From: Christensenella intestinihominis
Lineage (GTDB): Bacteria; Bacillota; Clostridia; Christensenellales; Christensenellaceae
Reading direction: 5' to 3'
DNA: 64,000 bases
Assembly (NCBI RefSeq): GCF_001678845.1
Contig: NZ_MAIQ01000005.1
Location: 164,850 to 228,849 of the forward strand
In this document: in pieces, positions 1 through 10,245 of the stretch
Position numbering within the stretch: the first letter of the stretch is position 1
Layout: each line of letters begins with the position of its first letter
The notes under the pieces: generated by a model
Databases searched by the model: none
What the model saw: the letters and a program-made list of their open reading frames with translations, nothing else
What the model was told of the DNA's origin: nothing
Position numbers and translations under genes: made by a program

Positions 1-1
1 C

Positions 2-496
2 AATTTCTTTGGCGTAAGCGTGCCGATCAGCATCATTTATATGCTCGCGGTGTTCGTCGTGGGAATATTCGTGCTGAAAAAGGTCAATTTCTTCCATAAC
101 GCCTACTTCATCGGCAGCAATAAAGATTCCGCACGGCTCGCGGGCATCAACATCACGAAGTTCACTTACGTCTCCTACATGATTACGGGTATCCTGGCGG
201 CGTTCGCAGGGATGGTGCTGGTTTCAAGGCTTGGCACCGCAAGCCAGACGATCGGCTCGGGCCTCGAGTTCCGCATCGTGGTTGCGCTCCTCGTGGGCGG
301 CCTTTCGATGGACGGCGGCGAAGGTTCGATGATCGGGATCGGCATGGGCGTCTTGCTGATGCAAATCATAAGCAACGCGCTGGTGCTGACGGGGATCAAT
401 CCGAACTATTCGGAGGTTATCATCGGCGCGATTCTGGTCCTGTCGGTCGGTATCGACCAGATCAACAAGCGGCGGCGTGCAAAGGCGCGCGCATAG
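2..496 (+). CDS. Ribose-type sugar ABC transporter permease, 3' part
   Basis: The frame is open from the left edge, so only the last 164 residues are seen. They contain several hydrophobic membrane segments and the block FFHNAYFIGSNKDSARLAGI, which matches the cytoplasmic loop of RbsC/XylH-type permeases (family known: carbohydrate uptake transporter class 2). It would form the membrane channel for a monosaccharide imported from the outside. The ATPase begins 13 bases downstream and the binding protein follows, so the three form one importer. The start and the substrate cannot be determined from this fragment. Confidence 0.9.
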   Translation, partial: NFFGVSVPISIIYMLAVFVVGIFVLKKVNFFHNAYFIGSNKDSARLAGINITKFTYVSYMITGILAAFAGMVLVSRLGTASQTIGSGLEFRIVVALLVGGLSMDGGEGSMIGIGMGVLLMQIISNALVLTGINPNYSEVIIGAILVLSVGIDQINKRRRAKARA

Positions 497-508
497 GGTG
501 GTGATACT

Positions 509-1999
<1,491 letters not shown>

Positions 2000-2047
2000 G
2001 AATAAGAACTATTTTCCTAAGATATAAAAAATAAGGAGGAAATGATT

Positions 2048-3106
2048 ATGAAACGGAAAAAGACAATGGGCCTGGTCGCAATGTGCCTTATCATGGCAAT
2101 GCTGGTCCTGGTGGGCTGTGCAAACGGCGGAGCCGCCACACCCAGCGAGGGCACGGGCGAGAGCGGCGCAGCGGCATCGGCCGGCGGCGCGGCGAGCGGG
2201 GCGGACGAGGAATATGCCGTCATCATGAGCCTCAACCAGCTCGAGTTCTTTGATGCTCTTAAGGCCGGCGTGAACGACGCGTGTGCGGAAACGGGCGCAA
2301 AGTGGTACTTTGCAGGGCCGCAGGAGGCGCAGCCGGATAAAACGGCGGAAGCGATCGACCAGGCGGTTGCCAAGGGTGTTACGGGCATTATCCTGCACGG
2401 ACAGTTTGAAGAAACCGGCCCCTCGGTGGACGCGGCGATTGCGGCGGGCGTGCCCGTGATTATCGTCAATTCCGACGTAACGTCAAACCGGCTTTCCTTC
2501 ATTGGCTGCGAACCGTATAACAACGGTTACAACATGGGCAAGGAACTCGCCGAGCGCGTCGGCGGAAAAGGAACGGTAATCGTTGCGAACTCGCTTTCCC
2601 TCGGACAGAAATCCGCGGAAGACAACCAGGACGGCTGCCTTGCGGCGCTGGCTGAATACCCGGACATCAAGGTTGTGGAAGTAGACGATAAGGCAGACTC
2701 GACAATCGCACCGACGGCGATCGGCACGGCGCTGCAGGCAAATCCCGACGCAGTGGGCATCGTAGGCGTAGATGCGGTATCCGGCGTAGGCGCGGCGACA
2801 GCCGTACGCGAAGCGGGGCTCAGCGGCAAGGTGACAATCGTGTGCAGGGACAGGGACGCGGCGACCTTGGAACTGATTAAGAACGGGGAAATCGCGGCTT
2901 CCTTTGCACAGAATTCCTATGTGGAAGGCTACATTGCAACCAAATGGCTGCACGACTATGTGAACGGGAACTTCAAGGTCGTGGAAGATTACCTCGGCGC
3001 GGGGATCAATCCGATTCCGCCGAATGTGGACTCCGGGTCGATCATCATCACGCAGGACAATGTAGAACAGTTTGAAAAGAAATACGAATACCAGACGACG
3101 GCTTAA
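2048..3106 (+). CDS. Sugar-binding lipoprotein of the ABC importer
   Basis: A 352-residue periplasmic-binding-protein type 1 (RbsB-like) lipoprotein. It starts with MKRKK, a hydrophobic stretch and the lipobox LVGC, followed by a Gly/Ala/Ser-rich linker; the mature domain contains the family-like segments GVTGIILHG and GVDAVSGVGAATAVREAG. An ATG at 2042 is also in frame, but the ribosome site AAGGAGGA (2033-2040) is only one base from it and seven from the ATG at 2048, so the latter is preferred. It should capture a monosaccharide outside the membrane and deliver it to the permease upstream. The ligand is unknown. Confidence 0.93.
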   Translation: MKRKKTMGLVAMCLIMAMLVLVGCANGGAATPSEGTGESGAAASAGGAASGADEEYAVIMSLNQLEFFDALKAGVNDACAETGAKWYFAGPQEAQPDKTAEAIDQAVAKGVTGIILHGQFEETGPSVDAAIAAGVPVIIVNSDVTSNRLSFIGCEPYNNGYNMGKELAERVGGKGTVIVANSLSLGQKSAEDNQDGCLAALAEYPDIKVVEVDDKADSTIAPTAIGTALQANPDAVGIVGVDAVSGVGAATAVREAGLSGKVTIVCRDRDAATLELIKNGEIAASFAQNSYVEGYIATKWLHDYVNGNFKVVEDYLGAGINPIPPNVDSGSIIITQDNVEQFEKKYEYQTTA

Positions 3107-3174
3107 CACAAAATTTGTATGGGATGGCGCGGGCATACGGGAAACGGGCCGTATGCCCGCAATGAGGAAACGTT

Positions 3175-4569
3175 ATGAGGGATACCAGAATAGGGCTGCT
3201 GCCGCTTTACGTGGAGCTGTACGACAAGACGGTGCCGCAGGTGCGCCCGCAGATCGACGAATTCCACCAAAAAGTGGTCAGGGCGCTTAAGGGCGCGCAG
3301 CTTACCGTGCACACAAGCAGTGTGTGCAGGACGAAAAAAGAATTTCAAAGCGCGGTACAGGCATTTGCCGATGCGGACGTAGACGCGATCGTCACGCTGC
3401 ACCTTGCCTATTCCCCGTCGCTGGAATCGGAGGACGCGCTGAAAAACGTGGACTGTCCGATCTTGATATTGGATACGACGCCGAGCTATTGCTTCGACCA
3501 GTCTACGGACGAAGCCCAGATCATGCTCAATCACGGCATACACGGCGTACAGGATATGTGCAATCTTTTGAAACGCAATAATAAGGTATATTCGGTGTTC
3601 GCGGGGCATATCGAACATTCGGACGTGATCGCCCGCATCAAAAAAGCGGCGGATATGGCAAAAGCGGCCAAAAGGTTTAAAACGGCGCGGGTGGGCATCA
3701 TCGGAGAACCGTTTGAAGGCATGGGGGATTTCCAGGTGCAGGAGCGCGAGATGCGCGACCATTTGGGAATCGAGGCCGTGCGGTACGACTGGGAACAGGG
3801 CGCGAAGCGCATGCGGGAAGTATCCCAGGAGCAGATCGACGAAGAATTTGAGAAAGACGTGCAGGACTTTGAGGTCGATAAGGGCCTTAAAAAGGAGGTT
3901 TACGACCGCTCGGCGCGAACGGGGCTTGGCGTGCGCGAATGGGTACGCGACGAGGAACTTTCGGCATTTACGATCAACTTCCTTGCAACCGCAGGCTCGC
4001 GGCCGGGGCTTCCGGTCATGCCGTTTGTGGAGTGCTGCAAGGCGATGACTGCGGGAATCGGCTACGCCGGGGAAGGCGACGTGATTACAGCGGGGCTGGT
4101 GGGCGCGCTCCTCAGCGCGAATCCCTGCGTGACCTTCTCGGAAATGTTCTGCCCGGACTGGAAAAACGGCAGCGTATTCATGAGCCATATGGGCGAATTC
4201 AATTATAACGTCGCTTCCGGGAAACCCTTCCTGACAGAAAAGGAATTTGAATTTACGGATGCGGAAAACCCGACCGTAGCCTACAGCACCATGAAGGGCG
4301 GCAAGGCGGTCCTTGTGAACCTAGCGCCGCTTGAAAACGGAAGGTTCCTGCTTCTCATCAAAACGGGGGAAATGATTCGTATCGACGGGGAAAACAAGCT
4401 GGGCGAAGCTGTAAACGGCTGGTTCAAACCGGAAGGCGGGCTCGGGAATTTCCTGGAAGAGTACAGCAAAAACGGCGGCACGCACCATAATGTGATCGTG
4501 TATGGCGAAACGCCGGAGGCCCTTGAATATTTTGCGGAATACTGCGGAATGGAAGCAATTATACTGTAA
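3175..4569 (+). CDS. L-arabinose/L-fucose isomerase-like protein
   Basis: A 464-residue protein resembling the AraA/FucI aldose-ketose isomerase superfamily. The C-terminal half carries GEGDVITAGLVGALL, FSEMF, SHMGEFN and GGTHHNVIVYG, which line up with the AraA metal-site segments. By that comparison Glu300, Glu323, His338 and His438 are the likely Mn(II) ligands. It probably converts the imported aldose to a ketose that the next gene's kinase phosphorylates. The N-terminal half is diverged from classical AraA, so the substrate could be another pentose or a deoxyhexose. The ATG follows GAGGAAACGTT. Confidence 0.8.
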   Translation: MRDTRIGLLPLYVELYDKTVPQVRPQIDEFHQKVVRALKGAQLTVHTSSVCRTKKEFQSAVQAFADADVDAIVTLHLAYSPSLESEDALKNVDCPILILDTTPSYCFDQSTDEAQIMLNHGIHGVQDMCNLLKRNNKVYSVFAGHIEHSDVIARIKKAADMAKAAKRFKTARVGIIGEPFEGMGDFQVQEREMRDHLGIEAVRYDWEQGAKRMREVSQEQIDEEFEKDVQDFEVDKGLKKEVYDRSARTGLGVREWVRDEELSAFTINFLATAGSRPGLPVMPFVECCKAMTAGIGYAGEGDVITAGLVGALLSANPCVTFSEMFCPDWKNGSVFMSHMGEFNYNVASGKPFLTEKEFEFTDAENPTVAYSTMKGGKAVLVNLAPLENGRFLLLIKTGEMIRIDGENKLGEAVNGWFKPEGGLGNFLEEYSKNGGTHHNVIVYGETPEALEYFAEYCGMEAIIL

Positions 4570-4614
4570 AGGGAAAAGGCGGATGCCTTGGCTTACAACG
4601 AAGGGGGATTGGAA

Positions 4615-6063
4615 ATGCCTGTCATTGGAATCGATGTCGGGACAACAGGGACAAAGGCCATAGCGGTTTCCGGGGACGGGACAATTCTCGCAAAAGGCTA
4701 CAGCGGCTATGCGCTTCTTGGGGAAGGGCGGCAGGTGGAGCAGGACGCGGACGAGTGGGTCCGGGCGAGCGCCTTCGCGGTGAAGGAATGCGTCCGCGCC
4801 CTTGGGGAAGCGCCGGTGGAGGCAATCTCCCTTTCCACACAGGGCGGCAGTACAGTCGCCGTGGACGGGCGGTTCCGCCCGCTTGGCATGGCATGGACGT
4901 GGATGGACGGACGTGCGCAGGAAGAAGCGAAACGGCTGGGAGACCAGCTTGGAGAGACGTATTTCTACCAGACGACCGGCTGGAAGCTGAATCCTGCGCT
5001 TGACGCGGCAAAGGTGCCGCGCATGAAAAAAGAGAGGCAGGCAGGCGAAAAATACCTGACGACCCTCGAATATGTGAATTATTTCCTGACCGGACGGGCG
5101 GCGGTTGATCCGACGAACGCCGCAATGCGCCAGTTGTTCAACATTCGGCAAAACGATTGGGACGATACGATTTTGCAGGCGGCGGGCATACGGCGAAGCG
5201 AGCTTCCGGAAATACTTCCCACAGGGGCCTTCCTCGGCGGACTGCGGCGCAGGGCCGCGGAGGAAATGGGGCTTCCCGAAGGTACGCCCGTTTACAACGG
5301 CGGGCACGACCAATACTGCGCGTCGATCGGCGCGGGCGCAACCAGCGCCGGGGATATGCTGCTTTCCACCGGGACCACATGGGTTGTGATGGGCATCGCG
5401 CACAGGCCGCTTTTTACGGATACCTTCATCGCGCCGGGCATACATCCCATAAAAGGGCTGTATGGTTCGATTGCGTCGCTGGCGTGCTCGGGCGCGTCGC
5501 TGCAATGGTACAAAAACCGCTTCCTTGACGAGGATTTCGATGCGGTCAACCGGGGCGTGGAAGAGCGTTACGCGGAGAAAAGCGACCTGTTTTTCTATCC
5601 CTACCTTGCCGGGGCAAACTATCCTGTCTGGCAACCGTCGGCGAAGGGAACCTTCACCGGCTTTGACCTTTCAAGCGGGAAGTTCGATTTTGCAAAAGCA
5701 ATCATGGAAGGCGTTTCGTTTGGGTTGAAACGAACGCTTGCCGATTTTGAACGGAACGGCTGTCCGGTACGCAGCCTTAAAATTATGGGCGGCGCGGCCA
5801 AAAGCGGGATATGGAAAAGGATCATCGCCGCGGTGACGGATATTCCCATCACGCAGATGCGCGAGCCGGACACCTGCGCGCTTGGGGCGGCGATGATCGC
5901 CGCGGTGGGCGCGGGCGTCTATCCGGACTATAAAACGGCGGCAGCGGCAATGGTGCGCGCGGACCGGGTGGAACCGGCTGCCGCGAAAGAAGCCGCGTAT
6001 TACAGCGGAAAATATGACAGGTATATGAAAATGTGGGATTGCATCGAGCGTTTTTACCGATAG
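4615..6063 (+). CDS. FGGY-family carbohydrate kinase (xylulokinase-like)
   Basis: A 482-residue sugar kinase of the FGGY family. It begins MPVIGIDVGTTGTKAIAV, the phosphate-1 motif, and contains NGGHDQYCASIGAG (Asp of HDQ is the usual catalytic base) and LLSTGTTWVV; GGAAKSGIWKR is the adenosine-binding segment. Size and motifs fit xylulose or L-ribulose kinases. A TTG at 4588 extends the frame by nine residues, but AAGGGGGA sits six bases before the ATG at 4615 and family members start there. Downstream of the isomerase, it would phosphorylate the ketose formed. Exact sugar unknown. Confidence 0.9.
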   Translation: MPVIGIDVGTTGTKAIAVSGDGTILAKGYSGYALLGEGRQVEQDADEWVRASAFAVKECVRALGEAPVEAISLSTQGGSTVAVDGRFRPLGMAWTWMDGRAQEEAKRLGDQLGETYFYQTTGWKLNPALDAAKVPRMKKERQAGEKYLTTLEYVNYFLTGRAAVDPTNAAMRQLFNIRQNDWDDTILQAAGIRRSELPEILPTGAFLGGLRRRAAEEMGLPEGTPVYNGGHDQYCASIGAGATSAGDMLLSTGTTWVVMGIAHRPLFTDTFIAPGIHPIKGLYGSIASLACSGASLQWYKNRFLDEDFDAVNRGVEERYAEKSDLFFYPYLAGANYPVWQPSAKGTFTGFDLSSGKFDFAKAIMEGVSFGLKRTLADFERNGCPVRSLKIMGGAAKSGIWKRIIAAVTDIPITQMREPDTCALGAAMIAAVGAGVYPDYKTAAAAMVRADRVEPAAAKEAAYYSGKYDRYMKMWDCIERFYR

Positions 6064-6072
6064 GAGGATTGC

Positions 6073-7098
6073 ATGGGCTGCGAATATTTTGAAAAGACCG
6101 CTCTGGATGAGGCGTTTTACGGGGAAAAACTTCTCCCGCGCCTGCCGCAAGAGATATTTGACGTACATACGCACGTTAATCTATGGGAGCATGTAAAAGA
6201 CGTCCCCAAGGAACGTATCATGGACGACTGGGCGTTCCAGTGCGGCTATGTGATGAGCGCGCAGGACGCGCGGCATTATTTCGATACGATGTTCCCGGGG
6301 ATCAAATATGAGATCAACGCTTTTCCGTTCCCGATCAGGGAAGCGGATATTGAAGCGTCAAACGAATATGTCGCGCAATGCGTCCGCACACAGGCGGTAC
6401 GCAGCGGCTTTATGTGCATCAAGCCGGAATACAGCGTGGATTATATGGAGGAAATGCTGACGAAGCATGGCTTTTCCGGCGTGAAGCCCTACCCGGATAT
6501 GGTGTCCGGGAAAAAAGGCGCAGAGGTCGGCATTTTCGACTTTATGACGCGCGAACAATTTGCATTGGCGGAAAAGCTTGGCATGGTGGTGATGATGCAC
6601 CTGCCGCGCGCGGGCCGCATGCCGGACGACCGCAACATCGCCGAGCTTAAGGAGATACGGAACGAGTTTCCAAAGCTTAAATTGTGTATCGCGCATTTCG
6701 GGCGCTGTTTTACGCCTTATCATTTCAGCCAGGCAATTGAAAAAATGGGAGAAGATATCCATTGGCTGTATTTCGATACGGCGGCGGTGCTCAACCCCGG
6801 GGTTTACGAGCTTGCGCTCACAACGCTGTCCCCCGGGCGTATCCTTTTCGGGACGGACGAACCGATCTTCCTGTGGCACGGAAAACGGACGTGGACAAAG
6901 ACGGGTTACCAAAACCTTGCGCGCGAGGATTTTGCGTGGAACACGCACCGCGAAGGCAGGGAAGCGGAGGCGGGATATACGTTTTACGTGTACGAACAGG
7001 TGAACAACATCCTGGATACCATCGACAAGCTGGGACTTGGCGCGGAAGTAGCCGGACAAATTTTCGGCGGGAACGCAAAAAAGCTCCTCGGCAAATGA
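6073..7098 (+). CDS. Amidohydrolase family (TIM-barrel metal hydrolase) protein
   Basis: A 341-residue protein of the amidohydrolase-2 type. It shows FDVHTHVN (the HxH metal-binding strand), GVKPYPDM, VVMMHLPRAGR, LKLCIAHFGRCF and LFGTDEPIF (the late barrel Asp), in the usual order for a metal-dependent TIM barrel. Relatives hydrolyse or decarboxylate small cyclic or acyl compounds. Here it lies nine bases after the kinase stop, with GGAGG just before its ATG, inside a sugar operon, so a lactone hydrolase or related step is possible. This is inference; no substrate is evident. Confidence 0.8.
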   Translation: MGCEYFEKTALDEAFYGEKLLPRLPQEIFDVHTHVNLWEHVKDVPKERIMDDWAFQCGYVMSAQDARHYFDTMFPGIKYEINAFPFPIREADIEASNEYVAQCVRTQAVRSGFMCIKPEYSVDYMEEMLTKHGFSGVKPYPDMVSGKKGAEVGIFDFMTREQFALAEKLGMVVMMHLPRAGRMPDDRNIAELKEIRNEFPKLKLCIAHFGRCFTPYHFSQAIEKMGEDIHWLYFDTAAVLNPGVYELALTTLSPGRILFGTDEPIFLWHGKRTWTKTGYQNLAREDFAWNTHREGREAEAGYTFYVYEQVNNILDTIDKLGLGAEVAGQIFGGNAKKLLGK

Positions 7099-7113
7099 AA
7101 CGGGAGGGAAAAA

Positions 7114-8148
7114 GTGCTTGAGCAGGAAGCGCGTACGCGCAATTATGGATGCCGCATCCGGCGCTATATACAAAACGGCGTTGAGATGGCGTCGCTTGAA
7201 AACAACAGGATAAAGCTGGTAATCGCACTCGGGAAGGGCGCGGACATCGTGGAAATACTGCATAAGGAAAAGGATATCGACTGCATGTGGCATTCCTTCA
7301 ACGAGCTGCGGCCCGCGGGATATCCGAAAACGAAGGCGGCGGAAGGCGGAAGCTTTATCGACGCCTATGCGGGGGGCTGGCAGGAGCTTTTCCCGACCTA
7401 CGGTGCGCCCGCGGATTACTACGGGGCGCAGATCGGCATCCACGGAGAGGCGTGCATCTATCCGTGGGAGTGCAGCGTACTGGAAGACAGCGTGCGGAAG
7501 GTCAGCATCGTCTGCACGGCGGAAATGATGCGCTCGCCGTTTCGCCTGGAAAAGATTTTTTCCCTCGAGATGGATTCCTATGGTTTTTCGATCAGCCAAA
7601 GCGTGACCAACACCGGGTCGCTGCCGCTCGAATTCATGTGGGGGCATCATCCGGCCTTCGGGTTTCCGTTCATTGAAAAAGGCGTCACGGTTGAGCTTGC
7701 GGGAACGCCGGATGTAAGCGTGCCGCAGGAGACGATTGGCGAAAACTGCCCGTTCGACAGGGCGGTAAGCGGTAAATGGCCGCTGCTCGCCGGAAAAAAC
7801 GGGGAACCGGTGGATGTGAGCAGGGCGGCAGGGATGCAGGAAAAGGTATATTTTGAGTGTGTGGCCAGCGGGCTTGCCGAGGGCGAATACAGGATATTCA
7901 ACCCGCGGAAAAATATCGGGGTCCGTATGAACTGGGATAAAGAGGTTTTTCCTTACCTGTGGATATGGGGAATGTACGGCGGCCATCAAAGCGCGCCGTG
8001 GTTCGGCAGGGCATATACCCTTGCGGTGGAGCCGTGGTCCAGCCTGCCCGGGGATTTCAAGGCTGCGCAAGAGGCCGGGCAGACCCTCGTGATCGGCGCA
8101 GGGGAACGCAGGGAAACACAGGTCCGGTTTTCCTATTACAGCAAATAA
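7114..8148 (+). CDS. Aldose 1-epimerase-like protein (DUF4432-like)
   Basis: A 344-residue protein with the look of the galactose-mutarotase beta-sandwich fold: GGWQELFPTYG, GIHGEACIYPWE, SQSVTNTGSLPLEFMWGHHPAFG and LWIWGMYGG. It starts with GTG seven bases after GGGAGG, directly behind the amidohydrolase, and ends the sugar operon before a terminator. It may interconvert anomers of the transported sugar, or act on a sugar acid. The classical GalM catalytic Glu is not certain from reading alone, so the enzymatic activity is inferred. Confidence 0.72.
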   Translation: MLEQEARTRNYGCRIRRYIQNGVEMASLENNRIKLVIALGKGADIVEILHKEKDIDCMWHSFNELRPAGYPKTKAAEGGSFIDAYAGGWQELFPTYGAPADYYGAQIGIHGEACIYPWECSVLEDSVRKVSIVCTAEMMRSPFRLEKIFSLEMDSYGFSISQSVTNTGSLPLEFMWGHHPAFGFPFIEKGVTVELAGTPDVSVPQETIGENCPFDRAVSGKWPLLAGKNGEPVDVSRAAGMQEKVYFECVASGLAEGEYRIFNPRKNIGVRMNWDKEVFPYLWIWGMYGGHQSAPWFGRAYTLAVEPWSSLPGDFKAAQEAGQTLVIGAGERRETQVRFSYYSK

Positions 8149-8167
8149 GGCTGCGAAAACGAAAACG

Positions 8168-8212
8168 GAAGCATGGGCAGAGATAAACCTTTTCCCGTGC
8201 TTCTGTTTTTTT
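8168..8212 (+). terminator. Rho-independent terminator of the sugar operon
   Basis: GAAGCATGGG (8168-8177) pairs with CCCGTGCTTC (8194-8203) with one G-T pair, followed by a T run (8205-8212). Confidence 0.85.
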
Positions 8213-8217
8213 AGTTT

Positions 8218-8877
8218 TTAAAACAGGGAAAGCATCGGATAAAAATCCGGGATCACATGGTCGGCATAGGTAAGGTCGCCGAAGGCTCCCGGTGTTTTTT
8301 CGATGGCGAACACCTCAGGGACGCCCGCCCTTTTTGCGGATTCCGCGCCAAGGGGCGAGTCCTCGACCACAATGCAGTCCCCGGGGGCAACGCCTATATT
8401 TTGCGCGGCCTTCAGGTAGAGGTCCGGCGCGGGCTTGCCGCGCACCGTTCCGTCGATATATGTAATTTTATCTACGTCAAACCAATTGGCAAGGTGAAAT
8501 TCGCGGATATAAAAATCGAGGTTGGACCATTCGGAAGCAGTCGCAATATTCCGCGGGATTTCACGCTCCTTCAAGCGGTCAAGAAAATCGGTGAGGCCGT
8601 CCACAAAGTGGAAGGAATCGCGGTCGGCAAGGCAGAGTCCGCGGTAAATCCTTTCCTTTTCCTCGGACAACTCATACAGCCTTTGCGCGGAAAGGCCGTC
8701 GCCCAAATAGTGCCTGATGATCGATTCGTTGCTGCGTCCGTGCGGGTTATATTCCAATAATGCTTCCAGCGAAACGTCGCTCCTGCCGAATTTTGGCAAA
8801 AACGTCTGCCATGCCCGGTCATGCTTGTCCGAGTCGAAGAACATGGTGCCGTTAAAATCGAATAAAATTGCTTTCAT
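8218..8877 (-). CDS. HAD-superfamily hydrolase, beta-phosphoglucomutase-like
   Basis: A 219-residue HAD protein with a helical cap. Motif I is FDFNGTMFFDSDKH, motif II is NIATASEWSN, and the late motifs are RGKPAPDLYLKAA and CIVVEDSPLGAESA. Asp8 is the expected nucleophile, but the second acidic residue of the usual DxD is Asn. The ATG at 8877 is preferred over the longer frame because GGAGAGG precedes it and the protein then starts MKAILFDFNGT. It would act on small phosphorylated metabolites in the cytoplasm. It is separated by terminators from both neighbours. Confidence 0.85.
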   Translation of the reverse strand: MKAILFDFNGTMFFDSDKHDRAWQTFLPKFGRSDVSLEALLEYNPHGRSNESIIRHYLGDGLSAQRLYELSEEKERIYRGLCLADRDSFHFVDGLTDFLDRLKEREIPRNIATASEWSNLDFYIREFHLANWFDVDKITYIDGTVRGKPAPDLYLKAAQNIGVAPGDCIVVEDSPLGAESAKRAGVPEVFAIEKTPGAFGDLTYADHVIPDFYPMLSLF

Positions 8878-8915
8878 GGCCTCTCCAATCCAAAAAAATG
8901 AACGCGGGTTCAAAT

Positions 8916-8954
8916 AAAAAAGCGTGGTACCCGAAAAGCAGGCCGCGCTTTTTT
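8916..8954 (-). terminator. Terminator after the signal peptidase gene
   Basis: AAAAAAGCGTGG (8916-8927) pairs with CCGCGCTTTTTT (8943-8954) around a 15-base loop. Read on the minus strand it ends in a T run and lies 20 bases after the signal peptidase stop. The symmetry would also let it work on the plus strand. Confidence 0.85.
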
Positions 8955-8973
8955 ATGCCGCCGCAATCCGCCC

Positions 8974-9930
8974 TTATTGCACGGAATGAATGTTATCCAG
9001 CGGCCAGATTACATATGTCGCGTGCCCGACGATTTCAGACCGGGCAATCGGCCCGATATAGGACGTACGGCTGTCCAGGGAATGCGCACGATTATCCCCC
9101 ATTACAAAGACGGTGTCCTCGGGAACCGTTACGGGGGCCATATCGATATAGGGTTCTTCGCTGTTGATATACGGCTCGGATAAAGGCTCGCCGTTCAGGT
9201 AAACGGTGCTGTCCTTTACTTCAACGGTTTCGCCCGGCAGGGCAATGACACGCTTCACATAGGTCCCGCTCATGTTGGGGTAATGCACAATAATGATATC
9301 CCCGTGCTCGGGCAGGTTAAAATAACGGCTGACCTTTTCCACCGCCAGCTTTTCATCCGATTGCAGGGTCGGGAGCATGGATTCGCCGTCCACCATGATA
9401 ATTTCAAAAAAGAAGGTGCGGACGATAAAAGCGATGGCCACCGCCGCAATGATGGAAATAACCCAGCCCCAGATGGCGCGGGATTTTGTCATCAGTTTTT
9501 CTTCGTGGATACGCTTTTTCTTGCGCTTGCGCCCGAATTCGTCATAGGTCACAAGGTCGTCGTCCAAAGGCTCGATTTCCGGGAACGGATTCCGGCGCGC
9601 CTTATTGGGATTAAAATATTCTTCCGGTTCGTCATATGGCTCCGGTATCGAATCGTCTTCATAATAAGGCTCTTCAAAGGGCGCCTCAGGCTCGAAATGG
9701 GCGCTTAAGGGCTCCTGGAGCTCGTCTTCATACTGCGGCTGTGCGTTTGTATGGGGATGGAAAATATGACGGCCCGTTCCCGAAGCCAGCGCATCGGAAT
9801 CGGATTCGTATTCGCGGGGCTCCGCATAGGGATTGCTGAGCTTGCGCCCATATTTTCTAGGAGCGTCCGCATGCGGAATATTCCGCTGCCCCACCCGGCG
9901 CGGCCCGTTATAGTCTTTGTTATTGTTCAT
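8974..9930 (-). CDS. lepB: Type I signal peptidase with a long cytoplasmic tail
   Basis: A 318-residue signal peptidase I. Near residues 152-175 is one membrane segment, then MVDGESMLPTL with nucleophile Ser184, the base Lys226 in VKRVIALPGE, and the MGDNR motif (residues 277-281). The enzyme removes signal peptides of exported proteins outside the membrane. Unusually, about 150 residues of acidic, Pro/Tyr/Glu-rich, low-complexity sequence precede the membrane segment; common Gram-positive SipS proteins have about ten to twenty. It shares 11 bases with the upstream DUF951 gene, so the two are co-transcribed. Confidence 0.95.
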   Translation of the reverse strand: MNNNKDYNGPRRVGQRNIPHADAPRKYGRKLSNPYAEPREYESDSDALASGTGRHIFHPHTNAQPQYEDELQEPLSAHFEPEAPFEEPYYEDDSIPEPYDEPEEYFNPNKARRNPFPEIEPLDDDLVTYDEFGRKRKKKRIHEEKLMTKSRAIWGWVISIIAAVAIAFIVRTFFFEIIMVDGESMLPTLQSDEKLAVEKVSRYFNLPEHGDIIIVHYPNMSGTYVKRVIALPGETVEVKDSTVYLNGEPLSEPYINSEEPYIDMAPVTVPEDTVFVMGDNRAHSLDSRTSYIGPIARSEIVGHATYVIWPLDNIHSVQ

Positions 9931-10111
9931 CTATTAAAACCTTTTTCACTCGTTTTATAAATGCCGCGTAATCGAGCATCACAATATGCCCGCAGCCAAG
10001 GCATTTCAATTTGATATCGGCGCCGGTCCGCAAAACCTGCCACCTGTCGCTTCCGCAAGGATGTTTTTTCTGCATGACGACAATATCGCCGCACGAAATT
10101 TTCTCCGCCAT
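9920..10111 (-). CDS. DUF951 family small protein
   Basis: A 63-residue protein, MAEKISCGDIVVMQKKHPCG followed by GADIKLKCLGCGHIVML. The paired Cys residues (HPCG and CLGCG) and length fit DUF951 (YyzM-like), a family of unknown function with a predicted beta-rich, possibly nucleic-acid-binding fold. Its end overlaps the start of lepB by 11 bases. A minus-strand TATAAT (10149-10154) lies about 40 bases before the ATG and probably drives both genes, although no good -35 is visible. Confidence 0.85.
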   Translation of the reverse strand: MAEKISCGDIVVMQKKHPCGSDRWQVLRTGADIKLKCLGCGHIVMLDYAAFIKRVKKVLIDEQ

Positions 10112-10210
10112 TTTGCCATACCGGTCCGTTCCATTCTCAATCCAATCTATTATACTATACGGCGGGGGAAAATCCTAGAGGAATTTCATACAAAGTCTGC
10201 AAAATGAGGC

Positions 10211-10239
10211 TTGCACAAGCCGCTGGCAAGGGCTATAAT
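10211..10239 (+). promoter_or_regulatory. Promoter of the CorA-type gene
   Basis: TTGCAC (10211-10216), a 17-base spacer and TATAAT (10234-10239). Transcription should begin near 10246, which leaves about 140 bases of untranslated leader before the coding region. Confidence 0.75.
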
Positions 10240-10245
10240 GATAAA

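Noticed and set aside
4321..5634. 437-residue antisense frame over the isomerase and kinase genes
   Set aside because: Shadow of genes with clear family motifs; composition is that of reversed codons.
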